From Gammaproteobacteria bacterium (GTDB taxonomy: Bacteria; Pseudomonadota; Gammaproteobacteria; SZUA-229): a DNA stretch of 5,168 nucleotides. The position numbers and the translations under genes were made by a program. Below are positions 1 to 5,168 of the stretch, piece by piece (the stretch's first letter is position 1; each line of letters opens with the position of its first letter). The stretch is from assembly GCA_029287815.1 (NCBI GenBank), contig JARFQK010000314.1, positions 1 through 5,168 of the forward strand. Reading direction: 5' to 3'. Under the pieces are notes generated by a model. It ran no database searches. It was not told where the DNA came from and worked only from the letters and a program-made list of their open reading frames with translations.

Positions 1-726
1 GCGATCACCAATCTCGAGCACGCGGAAACGCAGAGCGCGCGTGTGTTCGAGCTGGAGAAAAAACAGGTCATGTCCAAGGCCGAAGGCGACAAGGCGCGCG
101 CCGTCGTCAAGCAGGCCAGGGCCCAGGTCGACAGTGCCCGTGCCGAGCTGGAAAAAGCCAAACAGGCACTGGGGGCACAGGGTGAGGCCAATCCGCGGAT
201 TCGGGCGGCCATTGCCGAGCTAAAGAAGGCCCAGCTCGATCTGTCCCGGACAACGGTACAGGCGCCCTCCAAAGGCGGCATCACCAACCTGCAGATCGAA
301 GAAGGTTATTACGCCGGCGCTGGTGTACCGTTGATGACGTTCATCGAGTTCGACAATGTCTGGATCCAGGCGAATATGCGCGAGAACAACATTGGAAATA
401 TCGAGCCTGGCGATCCGGTCGACATCGTACTTGATGTCGCGCCTGGTAAGGTATTCAAGGGCAGAGTCAGCAGTGTTGGCTTCGCGGTGGATACGGCTGG
501 GACCAGCGAGATCGGCGGTCTCGCAAGGATCGAGGCCAAAACCGGCTGGCTGCGTGAACCGCAACGGTTCCCGGTGATCATCACCTTTGACGATGACCGG
601 GCCCACGGGCTGCGCCGGCTCGGCGGGCATGCGGACGTGCTGGTCTACACCAGCAACAACTGGATCATCAACCCGCTGGGCTGGTTGTACATTCGCGTGC
701 TGAGCTGGTTATCCTATGTCTACTGA
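1..726 (+). CDS. HlyD/EmrA-family membrane fusion protein, 5' end outside the window
   Basis: This is the C-terminal 241 residues of a periplasmic adaptor that would link an inner-membrane transporter to an outer-membrane channel. The frame is open from base 1, so the true start (with its membrane anchor and first lipoyl half) lies upstream. In-frame GTG and ATG codons near 43 and 70 fall inside the coiled coil and are not starts. Residues about 1-80 are an Ala/Lys/Glu/Gln-rich heptad-like helix, the second part of the alpha-hairpin. Residues 83-115 form the second lipoyl half, with the family signature T-T-V-x-A-P-x-x-G-G followed by an E-x-G-x-x-x-x-G-x-x-L turn. Residues about 116-235 look like the beta-barrel domain. 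The C-terminus is aromatic-rich (GWLYIRVLSWLSYVY). HlyD-type proteins are commonly encoded beside DUF2955/FUSC-like membrane proteins, as here. No TolC-like factor is visible. The family call is firm; the substrate is unknown. Confidence 0.9.
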   Translation, partial: AITNLEHAETQSARVFELEKKQVMSKAEGDKARAVVKQARAQVDSARAELEKAKQALGAQGEANPRIRAAIAELKKAQLDLSRTTVQAPSKGGITNLQIEEGYYAGAGVPLMTFIEFDNVWIQANMRENNIGNIEPGDPVDIVLDVAPGKVFKGRVSSVGFAVDTAGTSEIGGLARIEAKTGWLREPQRFPVIITFDDDRAHGLRRLGGHADVLVYTSNNWIINPLGWLYIRVLSWLSYVY

Positions 727-841
727 GTCGGCAGAAACAACAGCACGTAGGGTGCGCCGTGCGCACCATGAACCAAATTTTTTAATTCCCGATCGGTGCG
801 CACGGCGCACCCTACCTGCATGTCGACTGAGACAAGAATAA
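716..841 (+). other. Possible original start of the DUF2955 gene, now a 41-codon out-of-frame leader
   Basis: An ATG at 716 overlaps the HlyD stop by 11 bases and opens a 41-codon frame beginning MSTESAETTA, then running through the REPIN to a TAA at 839-841. The downstream gene begins MSTETRIKAS at 820, in a different frame. The two start regions share ATGTC-N-ACTGAG (11 of 12 bases identical). I infer that 716 may be the ancestral, HlyD-overlapping start, separated from its gene by the REPIN, or that the region was partly duplicated. The leader stop lies 19 bases past the 820 ATG, close enough for termination-reinitiation coupling. The peptide itself, Arg-rich where it reads the repeat, is unlikely to be functional. 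Confidence 0.3.
747..815. repeat. REPIN / BIME-like inverted REP pair with GTAG heads
   Basis: Two 21-base arms, 747-767 and 795-815, are exact reverse complements separated by a 27-base AT-rich spacer (768-794). Each arm starts (reading inward) with the tetranucleotide GTAG and is followed by a short palindrome, GGTGCGC then CGT then GCGCACC, so each arm can fold alone into a 7-bp hairpin with a 3-base loop. A GTAG head plus a short GC-rich palindrome, in two inverted copies, is the described architecture of REP doublets (REPINs) mobilised by RAYT Y1-type transposases. No RAYT gene is in the window. As RNA, the pair could form a strong 21-bp stem between the two efflux genes, able to stabilise upstream mRNA or attenuate downstream expression. 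The spacer T-run lies in the loop rather than after the stem, so this is not a canonical terminator. Confidence 0.88.
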
Positions 842-1902
842 AGGCATCGTCATCCCGGGCCTGGCTGCATTCGCTCACCCAGGACCAGACCAGCATTCGC
901 GTTCTCCGTTATGCGGTGGGCGTCACGCTGTCGGCAGCGCTTGCTTATGCGGTCAATTGGCCATTATCGTTCCTATTGCCAGTCTTGGTTGCCTTTATGC
1001 TGTCGCTGCCGTTGCCGATGCCCTCACTGGCTACGGGTCTACGGAACATGTTGCACACGTTGATGGCGTTCGGTGTGGGACTGGTGTTCGCGCTGTTTTT
1101 GATGCGGTTCCCGCTCATGTTTATCCTGATGTTCGGTCTGGTGATGCACCAACTGTATTACTATTTGAATCGTGGCGGCTCGCTGTGGTTAACGGTCATG
1201 GGCGTGCTCGCCGTGCTGCTGTTGTCGATGCTGAGCGTTTCACACGAGGGACTGGCTGTGCATGTCTCGCTGAACTTTATCTGGACGGGCTGGTTGGCGA
1301 TGGGCATGGTGTGGCTGGGTTACCTGCTTGTGCCTGATCCCCGCTCTGCTCCATTTCCGCGGGCGCCCGGATTTCGTCCCGGGTATTCCGGGCCAGCAGC
1401 CACAGCCGCGCTCAAGAGCACCGCGGTGGTCCTGCCGCTGGCGAGCCTGTTTTTCACCCTCGATCTCACCAGCTACATGCTGGTGATGATTTTTGCGGCG
1501 CTGTTCATCATCAAACCCGAGTTGAGCGCCGGTAAGCAAGCCGGGATGAATTCTTTGATTTCGACCCTGCTCGGCGGGGTGTTCGCCTGGGTGTTCTACT
1601 GGCTGATCGTCGCTGTGCCGGAGTACTATTTCTATGTTGCACTGATGTTCCTGACCTCGTTGTTCTTCGGTATAAACGTGTTCTCAGACAAGCCGACCGC
1701 CAAATACTACAATTCTGCGCTGATCGCGCTGCTGATCCTGGTCAACGGTAGCATGGGCGAGGGCGCGGGTTTTTCTGAGAAGTTCATTATGCGCGTGATT
1801 CTGATAACATTGGCCGTGATCTATATCGTTGCGGTTCTAAGAGTTATGGAAATTCTCTGGCCGGCACGGCGAGTAGAACAGAGATCTGCAGACCAAAAAT
1901 AG
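820..1902 (+). CDS. FUSC-like / DUF2955 inner-membrane protein, probable efflux partner
   Basis: This is a 360-residue polytopic inner-membrane protein. Hydrophobic segments lie near residues 31-46, 49-66, 80-96, 98-115, 122-139, 150-170, then after a Pro/Arg-rich loop (171-198) at 199-216, 218-232, 246-266, 270-286, 296-310 and 323-345. This 6+6 arrangement resembles the duplicated membrane halves of aromatic-acid exporter/FUSC-type proteins. I assign it to the DUF2955 group from this topology and from its position after an HlyD-family adaptor. Together they probably form an export system of unknown substrate. I chose ATG 820 because the upstream in-frame GTG at 796 lies inside the REPIN arm and would add eight residues encoded by the repeat. 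Neither start has a recognisable Shine-Dalgarno. The REPIN ends four bases upstream, so native initiation signals may have been displaced. The C-terminus is short and charged. Confidence 0.82.
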   Translation: MSTETRIKASSSRAWLHSLTQDQTSIRVLRYAVGVTLSAALAYAVNWPLSFLLPVLVAFMLSLPLPMPSLATGLRNMLHTLMAFGVGLVFALFLMRFPLMFILMFGLVMHQLYYYLNRGGSLWLTVMGVLAVLLLSMLSVSHEGLAVHVSLNFIWTGWLAMGMVWLGYLLVPDPRSAPFPRAPGFRPGYSGPAATAALKSTAVVLPLASLFFTLDLTSYMLVMIFAALFIIKPELSAGKQAGMNSLISTLLGGVFAWVFYWLIVAVPEYYFYVALMFLTSLFFGINVFSDKPTAKYYNSALIALLILVNGSMGEGAGFSEKFIMRVILITLAVIYIVAVLRVMEILWPARRVEQRSADQK

Positions 1903-1903
1903 A

Positions 1904-1924
1904 GCTCGTCAAGCTTGAGCGAGC
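1904..1924 (+). other. Intercistronic stem-loop after the DUF2955 gene
   Basis: Starting just after the DUF2955 stop, bases 1904-1910 can pair with 1917-1924 (GCTCG with CGAGC, then TC with GA, one bulged G at 1919), capped by a short AT-containing loop. It is followed by GTTAAG rather than a U-run, so it does not look like a Rho-independent terminator. It could be an mRNA-processing or stability hairpin separating the efflux pair from the following cassette, or simply chance. Confidence 0.35.
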
Positions 1925-1939
1925 GTTAAGGCAACAACT

Positions 1940-1943
1940 GAGG
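1940..1943 (+). promoter_or_regulatory. Ribosome binding site of the beta-barrel gene
   Basis: GAGG, within TGAGGA, lies eight bases before the ATG at 1952. It fixes that ATG as the start. I found no convincing sigma-70 promoter in the 49-base gap upstream. Confidence 0.7.
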
Positions 1944-1951
1944 ATAAAGAG

Positions 1952-2791
1952 ATGAGTGCAACCAGCAAAGCCGCTTCGGTGGTGGTGTTGTCTTTTATGG
2001 CAGCCGTTACATCAATGTCCGTTTCCAGTCCTGCGGCAGCCGATGAGCAACCGACGGTCGCTTTCCCGGATACATGGATGATCCGTCTCGGCGCCTACGT
2101 GGTCGACGGTTCGAATACCCAGGTCAGCGTGAATTCGGCCCTGGGTGGTCTGGGCACCACGATTGACTTTCAACGCGATCTGGGCGGTGAGGACGGCGAT
2201 ACCATACCGCGTATCGATGCTTATTATCGCTTCAACGAACGGCATCGTATCGACTTCACCGCGTTCAGTATTGACCGAAAAGGTGAAAGAACGCTGTCGC
2301 TGGATATCACGATCGAAGACGAAGTGTTCAATGTCAACGAAACAGTTTTCTCGGATGTCAAATACGAAGTCTACCGATTGGGCTATGCCTACTCTTTCTA
2401 TCACTCTCCCAAGGTGGAGCTGAGCCTGACGGCCGGCCTCAACGTTACCAGTTATGACCTGGAGTTCAGAAATGAGGCGGGAGACAAGGTCCAGACCGCT
2501 GGCGTCTCTGTGCCGCTGCCGGTGTTTGGTTTGCGCCTGGGCTATGCGATTACACCGAAATGGTACGTGCGCTACGTCAGTGAGGCGTTCTTTATCGAAC
2601 TCGATGATGCCTTGAGAGGGGCCTTGCTCAACTACGAGCTCAACACTGAGTACAAGATTTTCGATAACTTCGCGTTGGGTGCGGGACTTGCCAGGGTTGG
2701 TCTGGATGTCGAGGTCGACGATGATGACTGGCGCGGTCAGGTGACCGACAGCTACCGCGGCTACATGCTGTTTGGCACATTCTATTTCTAG
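1952..2791 (+). CDS. Outer-membrane beta-barrel protein, function unknown
   Basis: This is a 279-residue exported protein. Residues 1-30 form a Sec signal peptide with a hydrophobic core (VVLSFMAAV) and an Ala-x-Ala site ending PAAA before Asp31. The mature part of about 249 residues is Tyr/Phe-rich, with alternating amphipathic strands and short polar turns. Likely strands include WMIRLGAYVV, PRIDAYYRF, HRIDFTAFSID, YEVYRLGYAYSF, KVELSLTAGLNV, FGLRLGYAI, KWYVRYVSEAFF, NYELNTEYKIF, FALGAGLARVGL and the terminal YRGYMLFGTFYF. I count about 10-12 strands. The C-terminal Phe with alternating aromatics matches the BAM insertion signal. An acidic loop (EVDDDDW) near the end could bind cations. It lacks TolC-like coiled coils, so it is not the outer channel of the upstream efflux pair. 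Its stop codon overlaps the Shine-Dalgarno of the ion-channel gene, implying co-expression. The barrel call is strong; whether it is a pore or a structural protein is unknown. Confidence 0.83.
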   Translation: MSATSKAASVVVLSFMAAVTSMSVSSPAAADEQPTVAFPDTWMIRLGAYVVDGSNTQVSVNSALGGLGTTIDFQRDLGGEDGDTIPRIDAYYRFNERHRIDFTAFSIDRKGERTLSLDITIEDEVFNVNETVFSDVKYEVYRLGYAYSFYHSPKVELSLTAGLNVTSYDLEFRNEAGDKVQTAGVSVPLPVFGLRLGYAITPKWYVRYVSEAFFIELDDALRGALLNYELNTEYKIFDNFALGAGLARVGLDVEVDDDDWRGQVTDSYRGYMLFGTFYF

Positions 2792-2793
2792 GA
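2790..2793 (+). promoter_or_regulatory. Ribosome binding site overlapping the barrel stop codon; fixes a GTG start
   Basis: AGGA at 2790-2793 overlaps the last two bases of the beta-barrel stop codon (2789-2791) and lies ten bases before the GTG at 2804. It supports that GTG as the channel start, because the encoded N-terminus then gives a proper signal peptide. The overlap suggests translational coupling of barrel and channel. Confidence 0.65.
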
Positions 2794-2803
2794 TCACTCC
2801 TGC

Positions 2804-3817
2804 GTGTCGACCGTCACGTCTGGGCTGAAGCAAGCGGCCGATTTCATTTGCGGCCTTTTGCTGTTTCTTGCTGTATTCAATGCGCAGGCTGCGCTAAACC
2901 GGCCGCTATCAGAGGACGGTCGACCCACAGAGATTGAAGCTATCGGCGCTGTGCTGGACGTCGATCGCATCAACAGTGCGGAACAGAATTTCACACTGAA
3001 TCTCTACATGGTCTTTCGCTGGAGTGATCCGCGTCTCGCGCATGACAGTGCCGGCAACATCGTACGTGGCCTGTCCGATGTCTGGAATCCGCGTCTCACT
3101 ATCATTAATACCCAGCGGTATTGGGAAAACACGCGGGATGAAGTGGAAGTGTCACCCGATGGAATCGTCACCTATCGCTTGCACGTGTTTGGTGATTTTT
3201 CCCAGCCGCTGGATCTACGCGATTTTCCGATGGACAGTCACGTATTCGAGGTGCCCGTCGTTGCTGCAGGTTATCGGCCGCACGAAGTCGTTTTTAAACC
3301 CGATCCCCGGATCGATTCATTCATTGCCGACAGGCTGTCTGTCGCTGACTGGAAAGTCGACGATGTGCGTGGAGACCCTCGTGAGATAACGCTGGCGAAT
3401 GGTCTGAAGTTGCCGGGTTTCGTTTTCAGTTTCGAAGCAGAACGACGTTTGCATCACTATGTGATCAAAGCGATCATACCGCTGTGCCTGATCGTCATCA
3501 TGTCATGGGTCGTTTTCTGGATCAGTCCGGAGCACATTCCAAACCAGCTCAGTGTTGCGGTCACGACAGTGTTGACGCTGATTGCCTACCATATTGCACT
3601 TTCAGGGCGTCTTCCTGACATACCGTACCTGACACACATGGACAAATTCTTGTTCTCGTCGACCGTGTTGGTGTTCATGGCCCTGATCGAAGTTGTGGTG
3701 ACTTCGCATTTATCCAGTACCGATCAACTTGTATTGGCACGCAAAATAGACAGGACAGCCAGGTGGTTGTTTCCTGCTCTGTTTTTGAGTGCAGTGGGAT
3801 ACTCGTTCTTCCTTTAG
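2804..3817 (+). CDS. Pentameric ligand-gated ion channel (prokaryotic Cys-loop receptor homologue, GLIC/ELIC type)
   Basis: This is a 337-residue channel subunit expected to assemble as an inner-membrane pentamer with a periplasmic ligand-binding domain. Residues 1-29 are a signal peptide ending in Ala-Gln-Ala. The extracellular domain (about 30-215) shows the family landmarks: LYMVFRWSDPRL (68-78), WNPRL with NT (94-103, loop A region), the Pro-loop PLDLRDFPMDS (135-145), the loop-B-side Trp of ADWKV (181-185), and FSFEAERRLHHY leading into M1. M1 is about 217-240 with its conserved Pro226, M2 about 246-269, M3 about 280-300, and M4 about 320-337. The M3-M4 loop is short, as in bacterial members. 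No cysteines occur in the extracellular domain, the usual prokaryotic state. Aligning M2 to ELIC without gaps gives P-2', N-1', Q0', S2', T6', L9', A13', I16'. The hydrophobic 9' gate is kept but the acidic ring at -2'/-1' is absent. The start is GTG. Ligand and selectivity are unknown. Confidence 0.95.
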   Translation: MSTVTSGLKQAADFICGLLLFLAVFNAQAALNRPLSEDGRPTEIEAIGAVLDVDRINSAEQNFTLNLYMVFRWSDPRLAHDSAGNIVRGLSDVWNPRLTIINTQRYWENTRDEVEVSPDGIVTYRLHVFGDFSQPLDLRDFPMDSHVFEVPVVAAGYRPHEVVFKPDPRIDSFIADRLSVADWKVDDVRGDPREITLANGLKLPGFVFSFEAERRLHHYVIKAIIPLCLIVIMSWVVFWISPEHIPNQLSVAVTTVLTLIAYHIALSGRLPDIPYLTHMDKFLFSSTVLVFMALIEVVVTSHLSSTDQLVLARKIDRTARWLFPALFLSAVGYSFFL

Positions 3818-3840
3818 GTTAAGACTCGAACACCATTAGC

Positions 3841-3844
3841 GGAG
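3841..3844 (+). promoter_or_regulatory. Ribosome binding site of the orphan membrane-protein gene
   Basis: GGAG lies five bases before the ATG at 3850 in the 32-base gap after the channel gene. The gap is too short and featureless for an obvious promoter or terminator, so I read the two genes as co-transcribed. Confidence 0.65.
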
Positions 3845-3849
3845 TCCTC

Positions 3850-4971
3850 ATGAAAATAACCAATCTGATTCTGAGCAATGATGCGAACACCACTACGAGA
3901 ATCCTGATACTGACCGGCATAGCCTGGTTGCCGCTGGTCGTGCTGACGCTGATCGACGGCACCTTCATTACAACGGATATTACGATGCCTTTTGTCAAGG
4001 ATGTCATACCCTATGTCAGGGGGCTGATCGTGATACCGCTGCTGATTATGGCGGATAACGTGATCGAGCCGATGATGCTCAAGACATCGGCCTACCTGCG
4101 GTCATCGGGCATCGTCCCCGTCGGCGAACGGGCTAATTTTGATCAGGCGCTGACTAGACTGACGCATCTGCTCAATGCAAAATGGTTACAGGTAATACTG
4201 GCGCTGCTGGCAATCCTTGTCAGCTGGATACTTCAGGCCGACTATGTCGATATGTGGACAGAGCGGGGCGTGACGTCCTGGGCGCTGCATCTGGAAGGCG
4301 ATAAGGTTGACGAGACCCTCGCGGGCCAGTGGTACTTGCTTGTGAGTTCACCACTGGTTTCATTTCTGCTCTATCGCTGGATGTGGCGCTTTATCGTCTG
4401 GTCGATGTTGCTCTTTATTGTTTCGCGTATGAAGCTCGATCTCTATGCCAGTCATACGGATCTGTCAGGCGGGCTTGGCATTATCGGTTACGGTCAATCC
4501 CTATTCGTTATCATATTCGTCGTCGTGGCGGCACTGGTTTCTTCTGACATGGCCAGCAACATATTGTATGAAGGTGAGAAGCTGGTTGATGTGAAACTGG
4601 TTGTGCTGGTCTTTATTACCGCCAGTATCATTGTGATTGCAGCCCCGTTATTCTTTTTTACCAGTAAGCTGGTCGACCTGAAGCGCAGGGCGCTGGCAGA
4701 ATATGGCATGCTGCAGCAGCAGATCTCGCGGGATTTCCATCATCATTGGGTAGACGACAAGGCGCAGGAGCTGGTGGATTCGATGCAGCCATCAGCCATG
4801 GCCGACTACAGCGCTGTTTACGAGATTGCCAGTAGTATGCGCATAGTACCGTTGAATCCCAAGACAATAATCGTTTTGGCGGCCGTACTTTTTGTGCCAT
4901 TCCTGCCGCTCGCACTGACAGAGCAAACGATCTGGGATGTGCTGAAAATGATTGGTAACAGTGTGCTCTAG
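3850..4971 (+). CDS. Polytopic membrane protein of unknown function, downstream of the ligand-gated channel
   Basis: I do not recognise a named family with confidence. This is a 373-residue protein with no cleavable signal peptide and hydrophobic segments near residues 17-36, 55-68, 112-129, 160-176, 178-193, 213-232, 247-270 and 339-357, so about 7-8 membrane spans. A conserved-looking motif HTDLSGGLG (202-210) sits between two spans. A polar segment, about 275-338, precedes the last span and contains a Gln/His-rich helix (MLQQQISRDFHHHW, 287-300) followed by a stretch rich in Asp, Glu and Lys. It is probably a cytosolic or periplasmic regulatory loop. The charged residues D36, D69 and E73 lie at the edges of the first two spans. 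It starts 32 bases after the channel gene with its own GGAG site, indicating an operon. I infer a possible accessory, sensor or transport partner of the channel; a co-regulated but independent transporter is equally possible. Confidence 0.8.
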   Translation: MKITNLILSNDANTTTRILILTGIAWLPLVVLTLIDGTFITTDITMPFVKDVIPYVRGLIVIPLLIMADNVIEPMMLKTSAYLRSSGIVPVGERANFDQALTRLTHLLNAKWLQVILALLAILVSWILQADYVDMWTERGVTSWALHLEGDKVDETLAGQWYLLVSSPLVSFLLYRWMWRFIVWSMLLFIVSRMKLDLYASHTDLSGGLGIIGYGQSLFVIIFVVVAALVSSDMASNILYEGEKLVDVKLVVLVFITASIIVIAAPLFFFTSKLVDLKRRALAEYGMLQQQISRDFHHHWVDDKAQELVDSMQPSAMADYSAVYEIASSMRIVPLNPKTIIVLAAVLFVPFLPLALTEQTIWDVLKMIGNSVL

Positions 4972-5023
4972 CCCGCATTTCTCACCAGGCGGCCCAAAGA
5001 ACTGATAAAGCATTGGCACTTAT

Positions 5024-5028
5024 AAGGA
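5024..5028 (+). promoter_or_regulatory. Ribosome binding site before a partial frame
   Basis: AAGGA lies seven bases upstream of the ATG at 5036, an ideal Shine-Dalgarno sequence and spacing. It is the main evidence that 5036 is a true start. Confidence 0.5.
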
Positions 5029-5035
5029 AACTCGA

Positions 5036-5168
5036 ATGATCGAAAATACAGCGTGTTTTTCAACAGTGCCTATCACGGTTCAGGCTGGTCTTCGTGTCCG
5101 TAAGCTTGCTCTTCACTCAAACCGTAGCTATGGCTACGCTTTTCGCTCCAGAGCGGCGCTTACGAACA
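5036..5168 (+). CDS. Possible start of a further gene, truncated by the window edge
   Basis: From ATG 5036 the frame stays open for 44 codons to the end of the window (N-terminus MIENTACFSTVPITVQAGL). It has a well-spaced Shine-Dalgarno and is on the same strand as the other genes, 64 bases after the previous stop. The encoded peptide has no signal peptide and no recognisable domain. From about residue 20 onward it is Arg/Ser-rich (LRVRKLALHSNRSYGYAF) and overlaps a cluster of inverted repeats, so the frame may be a fortuitous reading of a repeat or insertion-element end. No function is assigned. Confidence 0.35.
   Translation, partial: MIENTACFSTVPITVQAGLRVRKLALHSNRSYGYAFRSRAALTN
5099..5164. 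repeat. Nested inverted-repeat cluster at the right edge
   Basis: Bases 5099-5105 (CGTAAGC) are the exact reverse complement of 5158-5164, and GCTC at 5108-5111 complements GAGC at 5151-5154 just inside. Within this lies a perfect hairpin, CGTAGC (5123-5128) with GCTACG (5133-5138) around a 4-base loop. A competing hairpin, CGCTC (5144-5148) with GAGCG (5151-5155), is also possible. This nested palindromy over 66 bases is unusual for coding DNA. It suggests a dispersed repeat, a mobile-element terminus or a structured RNA. The unit may continue past the window end. Confidence 0.45.

Noticed and set aside
220..630. A 136-codon minus-strand frame opposite the HlyD-family gene
   Set aside because: The + strand encodes clear lipoyl and barrel signatures here, so this is a shadow frame.
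747..815. Rho-independent terminator between the HlyD and DUF2955 genes
   Set aside because: The stem is strong but the T-run is in the loop, and no U-tract follows the right arm. The two GTAG-headed hairpins fit a REP doublet better.
796..819. GTG at 796 as the start of the DUF2955 gene
   Set aside because: The codon and the next residues are encoded by the REPIN right arm and have no ribosome site. The ATG at 820 is the first start outside the repeat.
1952..2791. The barrel protein as the TolC-like outer channel of the upstream efflux pair
   Set aside because: It is too short, lacks long periplasmic helices, and reads as short alternating beta strands. It groups with the channel gene by spacing.
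2012..2833. A 273-codon open frame on the minus strand opposite the beta-barrel gene
   Set aside because: It lies wholly antisense to a well-supported signal-peptide/barrel gene, has no domain-like sequence, and arises from codon bias on the opposite strand.
5013..5028. Sigma-54 promoter (TGGCAC followed by a -12 element)
   Set aside because: TGGCAC is present, but the downstream bases are AAGGA instead of the required GC-containing -12 element.

Overview
The window looks like a chromosomal stretch from a Gram-negative bacterium, most likely a gammaproteobacterium. It encodes an outer-membrane beta-barrel and a periplasmic-adaptor (HlyD-type) efflux protein. It is moderately GC-rich, with Shine-Dalgarno sites at three of the four complete genes. 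It also carries a GTAG-headed REP doublet (REPIN/BIME type), a repeat class typical of Gammaproteobacteria. The species cannot be named from the sequence alone. All supported genes are on the + strand and tightly spaced (gaps of 93, 49, 12, 32 and 64 bases), so no long non-coding stretch exists.

Region 1 (1-1902) is an efflux pair. It holds the C-terminal 241 residues of an HlyD/EmrA-type membrane fusion protein, cut by the window edge, followed by a 12-TM FUSC-like / DUF2955 inner-membrane protein. Between them lies a perfect 21-base inverted repeat pair, a REPIN. It ends four bases before the DUF2955 ATG and leaves that gene with no visible Shine-Dalgarno. The 12 bases at that ATG are repeated, 11 of 12 identical, on the other side of the REPIN at the end of the HlyD gene. 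This suggests the original start codon was there and that the insertion relocated it.

Region 2 (1952-4971) is a compact three-gene cassette: a secreted outer-membrane beta-barrel of about 10-12 strands, a prokaryotic pentameric ligand-gated ion channel (pLGIC, Cys-loop receptor homologue of the GLIC/ELIC type), and an unrecognised polytopic membrane protein with an H-T-D-L-S-G-G-L-G motif. The channel's GTG start uses a Shine-Dalgarno that overlaps the stop codon of the barrel gene. The third gene follows after 32 bases with its own GGAG. This is the most interesting part of the window: a channel embedded in what looks like an envelope-spanning module (outer-membrane barrel, inner-membrane ligand-gated pore, inner-membrane partner of unknown function). 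The channel's pore-entrance residues (P-2', N-1', Q0') lack the acidic ring of GLIC and ELIC.

Region 3 (4972-5168) contains a good Shine-Dalgarno and an ATG at 5036 opening a frame that runs off the window. The same DNA is dense in nested inverted repeats, so it may be a repeat or mobile-element edge rather than an ordinary gene start.
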